Shown here piece after piece: positions 17,333-26,445 of a stretch of DNA of 64,000 nucleotides (position 1 is its first letter; the number at the start of each line of letters is the position of its first letter). Below the pieces are notes generated by a model, which saw only the letters and a program-made list of their open reading frames with translations, was not told the DNA's origin and searched no databases. This DNA is from Treponema sp. (GTDB lineage: Bacteria; Spirochaetota; Spirochaetia; Treponematales; Treponemataceae). The position numbers were made by a program, and so were the translations under genes. The stretch spans positions 1 through 64,000 of the forward strand of contig JAKSLX010000010.1 of assembly GCA_024400915.1 (NCBI GenBank), read 5' to 3'.

Positions 17333-18346
17333 ATGCTTAGAGTAGTTTATGGTGGAAGCCCACAGGTTGCAGCGACAATCCTTGAACTTCTTTTGCGTGA
17401 CAGTGAAATGTCAAAGGCAACACCTGATGAACAGTATGAAATTGTCGGAGTCCTCACAAATCCTCCTACAGCAAGAGGCCGCCATTCTGAGCTGATTCCA
17501 ACTGAAGTAGAACAGTATGCCCGTACCTGGAATGAAGCAAGAGGAACTGACATAAAAATTCTTTGCCCTGAACATGTATGCGCACCTGAGCGTGAAATTC
17601 TTGCGTCCCTTAAGCCTGATATTTTCATCTGTTTTGCATACGGACACATTCTTGGACCAAAGTTCTTCTCTCTCTTCAAATACGGTGGAATCAACATCCA
17701 TCCTTCCATACTTCCAAAATACAGGGGTGCAACTCCAATCAACGAATGTATTCTGAATATGGATGAAGAGACAGGCTGTTCAATTCAGACAATGGCTTTG
17801 GGAATGGACGAAGGTGACATTATAACCTGCCACAAGTATCGACTGACGGGAAATGAAAATGCAGAATACCTTTTGCGCCAGTGTTCCGTTTACGGTACTG
17901 CAATGTTCACTCAGTATTTGAGGCAGATTTCACGCACAGGAGTTCTTCCTCCTGCAACGCCACAGGTAGGAGAGCCTTCTTATTGCACAAAGATAAAGAA
18001 AGAAGACGGTAAGATTGACTGGAAGCTTTCTGCGGAAAAGATAGATGCAATGATAAGGGCCTATACTCCATGGCCAGGTTGCTTTACGACTGCAAACGGT
18101 GTTCAGCTTAGGATATTGAAGGGAAGGGCTGCATCAAAAGTTGCAGCACAGGATCCTGCGATTACAAAAAATACATCTGCAGTACCAGGTACTGTCCTTG
18201 ATTACAACAAGCAGCGTGGAATTTTGATTCAGACTGGAGATGGAGTTCTTCTTGCAACGGAGCTTCAGTGGCAGTCTAAGAAAGCAATGGATTATAAATC
18301 ATTTATGAACGGAGCCAGAAATTTCATCGGCACTGTTCTTGAATAG
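17333..18346 (+). CDS. fmt: Methionyl-tRNA formyltransferase
   Basis: Fmt formylates Met-tRNA for initiation using 10-formyltetrahydrofolate. The 337-residue product has the N-terminal Rossmann-like domain (VVYGGSPQVAATIL), the catalytic region INIHPSILPKYRGATPIN with Asn, His and the SLLPKYRG-type loop, then GMDEGDI, and a C-terminal OB-fold domain from about residue 215. It lies 12 bp after def, so addition and removal of the formyl group are encoded together. The first ~90 residues carry a longer loop than in E. coli. Confidence 0.93.
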   Translation: MLRVVYGGSPQVAATILELLLRDSEMSKATPDEQYEIVGVLTNPPTARGRHSELIPTEVEQYARTWNEARGTDIKILCPEHVCAPEREILASLKPDIFICFAYGHILGPKFFSLFKYGGINIHPSILPKYRGATPINECILNMDEETGCSIQTMALGMDEGDIITCHKYRLTGNENAEYLLRQCSVYGTAMFTQYLRQISRTGVLPPATPQVGEPSYCTKIKKEDGKIDWKLSAEKIDAMIRAYTPWPGCFTTANGVQLRILKGRAASKVAAQDPAITKNTSAVPGTVLDYNKQRGILIQTGDGVLLATELQWQSKKAMDYKSFMNGARNFIGTVLE

Positions 18347-18354
18347 GATTGAAT

Positions 18355-19377
18355 ATGAAGATTAAGAATATTTTTGAAAAAGCAAAAATCGGTTTTTCTG
18401 ATTTTACGGACAACTACCTGAAGGGAGGAATGACTTCCGTAATTACTGCAATTGTTTCTCTTGTAATTACTTTTGCCGTATGTCTTACGGTTTTCTTTGC
18501 TTCCGTTCAAGGTGCAGAAAAAGTTCCGGTACCTGATGTAATTGGAGAAAGCCTTACTGATGCCCTTCTTAAAATGCAGGTCAGGGAATTGTATCCAAAA
18601 ATCCAGCTCAAATATTCTGATTTTCCTGGTGACAAGGGAACTGTTCTTGAGCAGAATCCTAAAGCCGGTGCAATCGTGAAGGCCTATCGCCGCGTTACTC
18701 TTACAGTAAGCCGTGGAATTGCAATTGATTTCATTGAAGATTATGTTGGAAAAAATGCTGATGAAGTTCGTAATTCCCTTGGACTTCTTTTCAGCGGTGC
18801 AGATGCCCTTGTTGAAGTTTCTCCTTTTGTTTATGTAAAGGATGAAAGCGTGCCAGGAACAATCATCGCCCAGTATCCAGAGGCAGGAACTTCCCTTTCC
18901 GGAAAAATAAAGCTTCAGTTTGTTGTAAGCAGTGGAATGGAAACTGAAAAAATTGAAATGCCTAAGCTTGAAGGTTTTGATATAGACCAGCTGCTTTCGG
19001 CCATGGCTGAACATAAGATTGTACTTGATCTTGATGTCAAGGAAGATGAAAATGCACCGGCCAAGGGAAAGATTGTTGATGTAGAAAAAACCAGTGATGA
19101 AATAGAAGCCTATACCAGAGTTAAGGCAATCCTTGAAGTTAAGCCTCGTAAGGAAAAGGACGATATGGTTCAAGGAATTTTCTCTTGTAAGCTTACGGAT
19201 TATCCATTCCCTGTTCCTTATGTTCTTACTGCTAAGGATGCAGATGGTAAAACAAAGGTTCTTATTTCTGCAAATCATCCGGGAATGAATTTTACTGTAC
19301 CTTACAATGTAAAGAAAAATACAACCCTTGTTCTTTCAGTCATGGGAGTAGACAAGGCAAAGGTTATTGTTGAATAA
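18355..19377 (+). CDS. Membrane-anchored PASTA-domain protein
   Basis: The 340-residue product has a short cytoplasmic N-terminus, one membrane helix (about 26-50) and an extracytoplasmic part with PASTA repeats, recognisable from VPVPDVIGESLTDALLKM, the NPKAGAIVKAYRRVTLTVSRG end of the first unit, the second unit with VPGTIIAQYPEAGTSL, and the third beginning IEMPKLEGFDIDQLL. PASTA units bind peptidoglycan fragments or serve as spacers. No kinase or transpeptidase domain is attached, so the partner is unknown. The ATG at 18355 has AGGA 6 nt upstream; a TTG at 18349 is less likely. It closes the hisD-def-fmt operon. Confidence 0.8.
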   Translation: MKIKNIFEKAKIGFSDFTDNYLKGGMTSVITAIVSLVITFAVCLTVFFASVQGAEKVPVPDVIGESLTDALLKMQVRELYPKIQLKYSDFPGDKGTVLEQNPKAGAIVKAYRRVTLTVSRGIAIDFIEDYVGKNADEVRNSLGLLFSGADALVEVSPFVYVKDESVPGTIIAQYPEAGTSLSGKIKLQFVVSSGMETEKIEMPKLEGFDIDQLLSAMAEHKIVLDLDVKEDENAPAKGKIVDVEKTSDEIEAYTRVKAILEVKPRKEKDDMVQGIFSCKLTDYPFPVPYVLTAKDADGKTKVLISANHPGMNFTVPYNVKKNTTLVLSVMGVDKAKVIVE

Positions 19378-19384
19378 ATTGATG

Positions 19385-19418
19385 ACGGAAGTTCAGAAGT
19401 GAACTTCCGTTTTTTTTA
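19385..19418 (+). terminator. Strong rho-independent terminator of the hisD operon
   Basis: A perfect 11-bp stem, ACGGAAGTTCA (19385-19395) with TGAACTTCCGT (19400-19410), closes a GAAG tetraloop and is followed by eight more T residues. Its T-run touches the stop of the opposite-strand biotin ligase gene. Confidence 0.95.
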
Positions 19419-20282
19419 TATTGATGTTCCGTGAAGACTTACTTCGCCGCTGTTCAGTTTTTTTCTTGTACCGTCTGAAAGGATTACAGCGAGTTCCGCT
19501 TTGTCGGAAATTCCTTCTACTGTTGCTGTATAGGAAGTTTTGTCATCTCCGATTACTGGCGTAACTGTTACTGTTCTTCCTGTAAGCAGAGAACGGTTCC
19601 TGTATTCTTCAATTATGTTTTCGCTGGCTGTGAGAATTTCTTTTATTTCCCTATAGCAGATTGCAAGAAATTCTACCCTCGTAGGCATTTTTTCGGAAAC
19701 TGAAATTCCGTCAAGAATTCCACCGGCCTTGCTTTTCAATTCGTCATCAAAAGAAGTGTTTGTTCTAAGGTTTATGCCGATTCCAATGATGCATCCGTCA
19801 AGACGGCCAGCTTCTGGATTTATTATGCCTTCAGTAAGAATGCCGCAGATTTTTTTCCCGTTGCAGTAAATGTCGTTTACCCATTTGATCTTGCATTCAG
19901 TTCCGTAAGTTTTTTCTATAGCTCGACAGATGCCGACACAGGCTGAAATTGTTGCTGCGGCAGGGTCAGTGATTCCACCTTCCTTAACAAAGGCAATGCT
20001 GAAATAAATACCACTGGAAATTGGAGAAATAAAAGTCCTTCCCATTCTGCCACGACCTTTAGTCTGGCTTGCAGCAGCCTTCAAAGTAAAATTGAACTTC
20101 TTTCCTGAATCCGTAAGCTGGCCTTCTTTGTTGAGCAAAGGCAGAAGTTTCTCGGATTTCTGCATCAGAAAGGTATTGGTGCTGTCGATGGTCTCTACAA
20201 GGGAAATTTTTTCTTTAATTTCTGAGAATTCTTCCTCTGGGAAAAAACTGAGAAAATCCTGGGTTGAAAAAGAGTCGTTCAA
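19416..20282 (-). CDS. birA: Biotin-[acetyl-CoA-carboxylase] ligase, catalytic-only type
   Basis: The enzyme activates biotin as biotinyl-AMP and attaches it to carrier proteins. The 288-residue product has ETIDSTNTFL, the biotinyl-AMP loop TKGRGRMGR, the KWVNDIYCNGKKICGIL active-site strand, the GIGINL segment and a C-terminal SH3-like domain. There is no N-terminal helix-turn-helix, so it should not act as a biotin repressor. The start is a TTG directly after the TAA of the PII-like gene (TAATTG), with no better ATG before the catalytic core. It is the last gene of a minus-strand run beginning at 25761. Confidence 0.88.
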   Translation of the reverse strand: MNDSFSTQDFLSFFPEEEFSEIKEKISLVETIDSTNTFLMQKSEKLLPLLNKEGQLTDSGKKFNFTLKAAASQTKGRGRMGRTFISPISSGIYFSIAFVKEGGITDPAAATISACVGICRAIEKTYGTECKIKWVNDIYCNGKKICGILTEGIINPEAGRLDGCIIGIGINLRTNTSFDDELKSKAGGILDGISVSEKMPTRVEFLAICYREIKEILTASENIIEEYRNRSLLTGRTVTVTPVIGDDKTSYTATVEGISDKAELAVILSDGTRKKLNSGEVSLHGTSI

Positions 20283-20927
20283 TTATTTTTTTCCAAGTAC
20301 ACTGAAGTCTTCAATTTCGCTGCAGAAACAGATTCCGCTTCCTGGTTGAGAAAGGCACGGCAACTCTCTTATGGCATTAAGGACGGCATCTTTCTTTTCT
20401 TCCGGAACAACAATCTGAAGCATTTCCTTTTCCGGAACAATATTTACACCAAAGAATTTTTCATCGTTTTCCTTAGCTGTTCCTCTGGCATTTAGAACTG
20501 TACCGCCACCGGCTCCTGCATTTCTTGCGGCTGCCATGGCATCGTCTGCAAATCCCCTGTTCAGGATAACTGTAATTAGCTGCTGCTTTTTGTTTCCATT
20601 CATAACCGGTTTGTCTCCTGTAATATTTCCAACTTTCAACAACTGACCTGCGTTGGTAGAGTAGGCAATGCCAAAGTTTTTCTTTTCATCAGAAACTGAA
20701 TCTATGATGGCGGAAAAAATACCGCTGCACTTTTCAGATTCAGTCAAAATCATGACTACATCAAGGCTTGTTTCTCCAAGTCCAAGAAAATCAAGGAATT
20801 TGTTGGAAGTGATTCCACGGGCTGTAAGAACTGTTCCACCCCATGAGCCTGCTTTTTGTGCGGCATCTGATATAGTGTTGCATCTGTTGTGGGGAACAAT
20901 GGCTGTAATCAATTTGTGGGAACTCAT
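20283..20927 (-). CDS. Tandem PII-like regulatory protein
   Basis: The 214-residue product contains two copies of a PII-like fold. The first (about 1-105) carries LITAIVPHNRCNTISDAAQKAG and GGTVLTARG. The second (about 115-205) repeats this as LITVILNRGFADDAMAAARNAG and GGTVLNARG. Classical GlnB regulators are single-domain trimers, so this is a fused form. Its ATG overlaps the stop of the DUF1538 membrane gene by 4 bp, which implies coupled synthesis and a regulatory role on that membrane protein, as PII proteins do for ammonium channels. The ligand is not known. Confidence 0.75.
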   Translation of the reverse strand: MSSHKLITAIVPHNRCNTISDAAQKAGSWGGTVLTARGITSNKFLDFLGLGETSLDVVMILTESEKCSGIFSAIIDSVSDEKKNFGIAYSTNAGQLLKVGNITGDKPVMNGNKKQQLITVILNRGFADDAMAAARNAGAGGGTVLNARGTAKENDEKFFGVNIVPEKEMLQIVVPEEKKDAVLNAIRELPCLSQPGSGICFCSEIEDFSVLGKK

Positions 20928-22429
20928 GATGCTGCCTCCTTTGTCTTGATCTTAAATATTATTCCAAGGATCTGGATAGCTATAAGAGGTGTCATGGCAA
21001 CAAGGGCTATGACTCCAAATGCATTTGTTCCCGGGAAAGTGTAGCTTGAAGCACATCCAAGGGTAAAGGAAAGTATGAAAGTGCTTGTCATTGGTCCAGA
21101 GGCAACTCCACCTGAGTCAAAAGCAATGCCTGTAAAAAGTGGAGGGCAGAAAAAAGTAAGTATGAGCGCAAGGGCATAGCCTGGAATGAGAATGTACCAG
21201 ATGCTGAAGCCAAAGATGATCTTGAGTATGCTGAGACCTATGGAAAAGGCAACCCCAAGAGAAAGGGAAGTAAGCATCAGCTTTCTTTTTATTGTTCCGC
21301 CGCTAGCTTCTTCTACCTGTTCCGTCAAAACCCAAACGGCAGGTTCTGCACATACTGTAATTGCTCCAAAAATGAATGCTATTGTCACAATCAAAACGGT
21401 CCAGACACCACCTTTTGAAGATGATAGCATGCCAAGGGCTTCCCCTAGCTTTTGTCCTGCCGGCATGAATCCACCTTCCGCACCAAGAAGGAAAAGTACA
21501 AGTCCAATGAAACAGTAGATTACTCCGTTGAACATTTTACGGAGTTGAACAGGAGGCATCTTGAGAAGAAAAATCTGAAAAAGAATGAACATTACAAGCA
21601 GAGGTAAAAGGGATTTGAAAACGTCACTTAAAATTGCAGGCAACAGGTAAGCGTAAACCTTCATGCCGTTTGGAAGCAGATGCTCTGTTCCTGATGCAGC
21701 TGAGGCTTGATCTGCACCATGCCCGTAAATCGCATTCAGTATGATCCCGTATAAACAAACTGCAGCAATAGGACCAATACTGGCAATTCCAGTAAGGCCA
21801 AAGGCGCTGTCATTGTCTGCAGATTTTTTTTCGCTGCCTGCACGAACTGAAGCAACACCCATACCCAGTGCCATGATGAAAGGAACTGTCATCGGTCCTG
21901 TTGTAGCTCCACCGGCATCAAAGGCGGCACCCTGTAGATATTCGGGGCAAAGGAAAGCAAGACCAAAAAGAATGATGTATGAAATTATTAGGACTCTCCT
22001 TAACTTTAGGGAAAGGACAGTTCTGCAAAGGCCTACGGTTACAAAGAAACCTACACCAATGGCAATCATGATTACAAGCGACCACTTGTTTACGTTTGCA
22101 GAGAGATTTCCTATTTGGGTTGCAAGAACCTGAACATCTGGTTCTGCAATAGTAACCATAAATCCGATGATGAAAGAAACAGAGAGAAGAATCTTAAGAT
22201 TTTTCTTGGAGGTAAGGGCAGCACCGCTTCGTTCTCCAATAGGAAGAATTCCGATGTCTATTCCAATGAGAAAAAGGGTGAGTCCAAAAACAAGCATGAG
22301 GCCTCCCGTAAGAAACCTCATTATCAATTCTAGTGGAAAAGGAACGACTGTAATTGCAAGCAGAAGTACAATTACCATTATTGGAACTACAGAAGATAAA
22401 GTTTCCTTTAATTTTTCAAGCATGTTCAT
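20924..22429 (-). CDS. DUF1538 polytopic membrane protein, two internally repeated halves
   Basis: The 501-residue protein has about twelve hydrophobic segments in two related halves. Each half carries an AEP motif (AEPDVQVLATQI; AEPAVWVLTEQV) and a Gly/Asp loop (FDAGGATTGPMT; FDSGGVASGPMT). The repeated acidic and Gly-rich membrane motifs suggest an ion or solute transporter. From memory, some DUF1538 pairs (UmpAB) were reported as cation/proton antiporters; here both halves are in one chain. It starts 2 bp after the hybrid kinase stop, and its own stop overlaps the tandem PII-like gene. Confidence 0.75.
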   Translation of the reverse strand: MNMLEKLKETLSSVVPIMVIVLLLAITVVPFPLELIMRFLTGGLMLVFGLTLFLIGIDIGILPIGERSGAALTSKKNLKILLSVSFIIGFMVTIAEPDVQVLATQIGNLSANVNKWSLVIMIAIGVGFFVTVGLCRTVLSLKLRRVLIISYIILFGLAFLCPEYLQGAAFDAGGATTGPMTVPFIMALGMGVASVRAGSEKKSADNDSAFGLTGIASIGPIAAVCLYGIILNAIYGHGADQASAASGTEHLLPNGMKVYAYLLPAILSDVFKSLLPLLVMFILFQIFLLKMPPVQLRKMFNGVIYCFIGLVLFLLGAEGGFMPAGQKLGEALGMLSSSKGGVWTVLIVTIAFIFGAITVCAEPAVWVLTEQVEEASGGTIKRKLMLTSLSLGVAFSIGLSILKIIFGFSIWYILIPGYALALILTFFCPPLFTGIAFDSGGVASGPMTSTFILSFTLGCASSYTFPGTNAFGVIALVAMTPLIAIQILGIIFKIKTKEAAS

Positions 22430-22431
22430 GT

Positions 22432-24663
22432 TTAGAATCCTTCAAATTCTGAATCAATATCCTCGATTGTTTCTCCTTCATTTTCAAGGACAAATCCTGC
22501 ATCAAGCATCTTTGTAGTGCAGAAAACATAGTGGTCCATGAGGTGCTTGTGGTTCTTTCTTGCAAAATCAAGTTCGCATTTTCTTACGGCTGCTTCCTGA
22601 ATCTTGAATTCTTCTGCAAGTCCGGAAAGACCAACAGTGCGGGAAGTACTCTTAAGGGAGTGAAGTCGCTGCCTGTAGTTTTCCCATTCGCATTCATCAT
22701 AGAAATTCTTGATTTCTTCCGCGTGGTTGTTGGTACAATATTCGCTGATGATTTCAATGCAGAATTCTTCGCTTTCATCGCAGTAGCTGAGGGCAGTTTC
22801 ATAATCGAATTCCGGAAGCATGTTCTTGAGCCTTGAAATTTTTTCTCCGCATGGAATATCTTCCTTTCCAGTCTTGAGGAAAACCTTCTGCTGAGGAAGG
22901 TAACGGATGAGCATTTTTTCAAGGTTGTTTCCGTCGATAGGCTTTGAAATGTAATCCTTGAATCCTGCCTTGATGTATTTTTCACGGACACCTGCAAGGG
23001 CATCGGCAGTAAGGACAATGACAGGAGTTTTGTTGTTCGGCGTATCCATGCTGCGTAATTTTTCCAAAGTCTGGATGCCGTCCATTTCTGGCATCATGTA
23101 GTCCATGAAGATAATGTCGTAGTGTTTTTCGGAAGCGCGTTCGATTGCTGCAGCCCCGCTTTCCACGAGTTCGATCTTCATTTTTGTTTCCTTAAGCAGG
23201 TTTTCAAAAACAATGAGGTTGAGTTCAACATCATCAACAGCAAGAACATTAACATCAGGAGCTTCGAAACTCTGGTGGTAAACTTTGATTTCCTTTTCCT
23301 TCTGCTTGCCCTTAGGAGAAACTTCTCCGACTGGTGTTGCATCAAATATTTTCTGAGGAACAGTTATGATGAACTCGGACCCCTTGCCGTATTCACTCTT
23401 TACTTCAATTTTTCCGCCCATGAGGTCACAGAGCTGTTTTGAAATGCTCAATCCAAGTCCGGTGCCTTCAATGTTTCTGTTTCTCTGAAGGTCAAAGCGC
23501 TCGAATTTCTTGAACATCTTTGCGCGGTTTTCCTCCTTGATACCGATACCTGTATCTTTAACGGAGAAAATCAATTTTGCTTCATCACCGGAAACTGAAC
23601 CCAGAATGAAGAAATCAACATTTCCTTTTTCCGTATATTTGCAGGCGTTTGTAAGGAAGTTGATGAGAATCTGTCGTAGGTGAGAGAAGTCACCGATGAG
23701 TCCCTGAGGAAGGTTTTCGTTGCAGAAAATTGAACCGCGAAGTCCTTTCTTTTCAAGGCGTTCTGCAACCATTCCGTAGCTGTCAAGGATAAGGTCCTGA
23801 AGCTTGTATTCTTCTTCCTTGATTTCCAGTTTTCCCGATTCAATTTTAGAAAGGTCAAGAACATCGTTTACAAGTGAAAGAAGGGCATTGCTGGAAGACT
23901 GTATTGCAGATGCGTATTCAAGTATGTTCTTGTCCTTGCATTCGCGGAGTATCATTTCGTTCATACCGAGAATTGCATTGATTGGTGTACGGATTTCGTG
24001 GGACATGTTTGAAAGAAAGTCAGATTTTGCATGGTTTGCATTTTCTGCCTTAAGTTCCGAATCCTTCAGGTTTTCGTTGGCCTTCTGAATTCTTTCAACG
24101 GCATGTTTGTTGATTCTGTTTTGGAATTTTATGATGCATCCGATAACGGTAGATGTAATCAGAAGACTCTGGACAACGTCAATGGTGCTGCTCTTAACCG
24201 ATGTAAACTGCTTGACCATATCGGGGAAAGCGTAACCGATGCTGTAACAGGTGATGACCACAATTATTTGAAGGAAGAAAACTGCGTAAAAGGCAACCTT
24301 TTCAAGAACCAGGAACGCAAAGATTATGGCAAGCAGAAACCATGAAGACATTCCGCTGTTGATGCCACCGCCCGTAAAGAACATTATTGGGAACACAATG
24401 TCCCCCATGATTACGATGCTGACTATGGAAGCAAGCTGAATCTGTCTTTTCCAGTTGGCAAGGTAAAACAAAAGGCAAAGAAGACTCATGCCAAGAATAC
24501 AGATTCCAAGCTGAAACAGAAGGGCTGTATCGGACAGTGAAATCAAAATAGAAAAGATACCGCCTATTGTTCCTGCCGGAATAATGGTGTTGAAAAGCGT
24601 AAGCTGTGTAGGGTTGTCATCTGAAAAAAATTTATTCTTAATGTCTTCCAGTGTAAATCTCAT
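22432..24663 (-). CDS. Hybrid sensor histidine kinase with receiver and HPt domains
   Basis: The 743-residue product has an N-terminal block of about six membrane helices (about 25-180), a coiled linker, HisKA (SHEIRTPINAILG, phospho-acceptor His222), a HATPase domain (NFLTNACKYTEKG, DTGIGI, GTGLGLSI), a receiver domain (about 470-595, with VDDVELN and the phospho-acceptor Asp in FMDYMMPEMDG), and a C-terminal HPt domain (HSLKSTSRTVG). This is a full intramolecular phosphorelay. The membrane part has no large periplasmic loop, so the signal may be sensed in the membrane. It abuts the HD-GYP/REC gene (TAAATG), a likely partner. Confidence 0.92.
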   Translation of the reverse strand: MRFTLEDIKNKFFSDDNPTQLTLFNTIIPAGTIGGIFSILISLSDTALLFQLGICILGMSLLCLLFYLANWKRQIQLASIVSIVIMGDIVFPIMFFTGGGINSGMSSWFLLAIIFAFLVLEKVAFYAVFFLQIIVVITCYSIGYAFPDMVKQFTSVKSSTIDVVQSLLITSTVIGCIIKFQNRINKHAVERIQKANENLKDSELKAENANHAKSDFLSNMSHEIRTPINAILGMNEMILRECKDKNILEYASAIQSSSNALLSLVNDVLDLSKIESGKLEIKEEEYKLQDLILDSYGMVAERLEKKGLRGSIFCNENLPQGLIGDFSHLRQILINFLTNACKYTEKGNVDFFILGSVSGDEAKLIFSVKDTGIGIKEENRAKMFKKFERFDLQRNRNIEGTGLGLSISKQLCDLMGGKIEVKSEYGKGSEFIITVPQKIFDATPVGEVSPKGKQKEKEIKVYHQSFEAPDVNVLAVDDVELNLIVFENLLKETKMKIELVESGAAAIERASEKHYDIIFMDYMMPEMDGIQTLEKLRSMDTPNNKTPVIVLTADALAGVREKYIKAGFKDYISKPIDGNNLEKMLIRYLPQQKVFLKTGKEDIPCGEKISRLKNMLPEFDYETALSYCDESEEFCIEIISEYCTNNHAEEIKNFYDECEWENYRQRLHSLKSTSRTVGLSGLAEEFKIQEAAVRKCELDFARKNHKHLMDHYVFCTTKMLDAGFVLENEGETIEDIDSEFEGF

Positions 24664-25761
24664 TTACGGCTCCAAATCATATCTGAAAACATCTCTCAAA
24701 GCTTCTGCCAGTTCCTGCTTTAGGAACGGCTTTACCAGATAGTATTTAATTCCCTTTTCTCTGGCACGGGCGATGGTCTCTTCGTTTTTGTCCGAAGACA
24801 TGAAGATTACCGGCGTGTTGCATTTTTCCTTGATAACATCCAGAACTTCAAATCCGTCTGTATCCGGCAGATAGATGTCCAGAATGATCAGGTCAAAATT
24901 ATATTCTTCAAGAGCCTTTATGCAGTGCTCTCCAGTTTTGACAGAAGTGATTTCAAGTGTCCTGTCATCTTCCAGCATGAACTCAACGAGCTTGATTGCA
25001 ATGACATCATCGTCAACGACAAGAATCTTTTTGTTGATGTCATCCTTCTGCTTGAGGGTGAAATCCTTGTCTTCATCAATCATGTCCAGCATTACCTGTG
25101 CAATTTCAGGATCAAACTGTTTTCCCATCTGGTATTCGATCTCTGACCTTACGAACTTCTGAGGAAACAAATTCCTGAAGCTTCTGCTTGAGGTCATGGC
25201 ATCGTATGTATCTGCAACGGCAAGAATGCGTGCAAATTCCGGTATGGCTTTGCCGGCAAGTCCTTCTGGATAACCTGTACCGTCAAAGTGCTCGTGGTGA
25301 TATTTCGTGGCGGTTTCAATTCTTCCGTCGTCCGAAATACCGCTGAGCATGGAAAAAGACATGACAGGATGTAGTTTCAGGCATTCAAATTCCATGTCGG
25401 AAAGTTTTCCTTTCTTGGAAATGATTTTGTCCGGAACTCGGATCTTGCCGATGTCGTGCAAAAGCCCTGCATGGTATATGTCGCGCTGTTCTTCCTCAGA
25501 CTTTCCCATGCGCCTTGCAATTTCCCTGGCATAGTTTGCTACGCGTCTTGAATGTCCGCTCGTGTAGCTGTCCTTTGCCTCAATGGCATTGCTGAGTGCC
25601 ATTACGGAGCGTTCCATGAGGCGTTCATTCCTCCTGAAACTCTCTTCAATGTCCTTTTTTTTCTGCTGATTGCAAAGACGAATCTTTCTCTGGATGATTA
25701 TTCCGGAAACAATCAGAAGGACATTTGTTGCTGATAAAACTAAAACCAAACTCAAATACAT
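24664..25761 (-). CDS. Membrane HD-GYP phosphodiesterase with C-terminal receiver domain
   Basis: The 365-residue protein has an N-terminal membrane helix (about 3-23), a coiled region, an HD-GYP domain (about 60-235) and a C-terminal receiver domain (about 242-362). The HD-GYP part is intact: HSRRVANYA, LLHDIGKIRVPD, HPVMS, HHEHFDGTGYPEGL and VADTYDAMTSSRSFR. The receiver has VVDDDV, the phospho-acceptor Asp in ILDIYLPDTDG, and the conserved Lys in LVKPF. Having the receiver after the HD-GYP domain is the reverse of the common order. The protein probably degrades c-di-GMP in response to the adjacent hybrid kinase. AAGGA precedes the ATG. Confidence 0.9.
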   Translation of the reverse strand: MYLSLVLVLSATNVLLIVSGIIIQRKIRLCNQQKKKDIEESFRRNERLMERSVMALSNAIEAKDSYTSGHSRRVANYAREIARRMGKSEEEQRDIYHAGLLHDIGKIRVPDKIISKKGKLSDMEFECLKLHPVMSFSMLSGISDDGRIETATKYHHEHFDGTGYPEGLAGKAIPEFARILAVADTYDAMTSSRSFRNLFPQKFVRSEIEYQMGKQFDPEIAQVMLDMIDEDKDFTLKQKDDINKKILVVDDDVIAIKLVEFMLEDDRTLEITSVKTGEHCIKALEEYNFDLIILDIYLPDTDGFEVLDVIKEKCNTPVIFMSSDKNEETIARAREKGIKYYLVKPFLKQELAEALRDVFRYDLEP

Positions 25762-25794
25762 TTTAATCCTTGTCTTTTTTAAATCATATTCAGG

Positions 25795-26445
25795 TCAGGA
25801 AAGCAGGAATTTTTCCACTTCCTCAGGTGTTTCCAAAATCCAGTCGGCTCCAGCTTCCTCAAACTCTTTTCTGCTGCCGAATCCCCACAATATGCCAGCA
25901 CATTTCATGCCTACTGCGTGGGCTCCGACAACATCGAAATACCTGTCTCCAATCAAAATACAATTACTTATATTTTCGGAGAGACCTTGTGTCTCTAATA
26001 CATATTTTACCACATCTTCCTTGGAGGTGCGACCTTTTTCGGAAATATCGCTTCCACCAATAAAATCAAAGAGATCAAGCATTCCCTTTCTTTCTATAAT
26101 CTGTTTTGTGAACACTTCTGGTTTGCTTGTGGCTGTAAAAATCTTTTTCCCGGCTTTCCTGAGTCTTTCCATTAGGGGAATAATGCCTCTGTAGATGTCT
26201 CCGTTGTACATTCCCTCTACAGAATAATAGTCTCTGTAGACTTTGATGGCATTTTCAATTTCACTTTCAGGAATCTTCAGAAAATCCCTGAAGCTTTCCC
26301 GGATTGGAGGGCCAATCATGCGGTGATACTCAGAGCGAGGGTAGTCAAGTTTATAGTGTTCCACAACCTTGTCAAAGGAATCATAGACACCAGGGGAAGT
26401 ATCCATGATGGTTCCGTCAAAATCAAAGAGAATATTTTCAAACAT
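25795..26445 (-). CDS. HAD-family phosphatase, phosphoglycolate-phosphatase-like
   Basis: The 216-residue product has the HAD motifs: I LFDFDGTIMDT (two catalytic Asp), II FTATSKP, III Lys in GRTSKEDVV, and IV LIGDRYFDVVGA. A helical cap (about 18-80) resembles that of Gph/PGMB-type enzymes. The substrate cannot be read from sequence: 2-phosphoglycolate, a sugar phosphate or a nucleotide are possible. The ATG at 26445 overlaps the TGA of the M18 peptidase gene by one base (TGATG), and a GAGG lies upstream, so a longer version starting within the peptidase gene is not used. Confidence 0.85.
   Translation of the reverse strand: MFENILFDFDGTIMDTSPGVYDSFDKVVEHYKLDYPRSEYHRMIGPPIRESFRDFLKIPESEIENAIKVYRDYYSVEGMYNGDIYRGIIPLMERLRKAGKKIFTATSKPEVFTKQIIERKGMLDLFDFIGGSDISEKGRTSKEDVVKYVLETQGLSENISNCILIGDRYFDVVGAHAVGMKCAGILWGFGSRKEFEEAGADWILETPEEVEKFLLS

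Noticed and set aside
18292..19278. Long open frame (328 codons) on the minus strand opposite the PASTA-domain gene
   Set aside because: It is antisense to a gene with clear PASTA repeats and has no family features. Its length follows from codon bias of the real gene.
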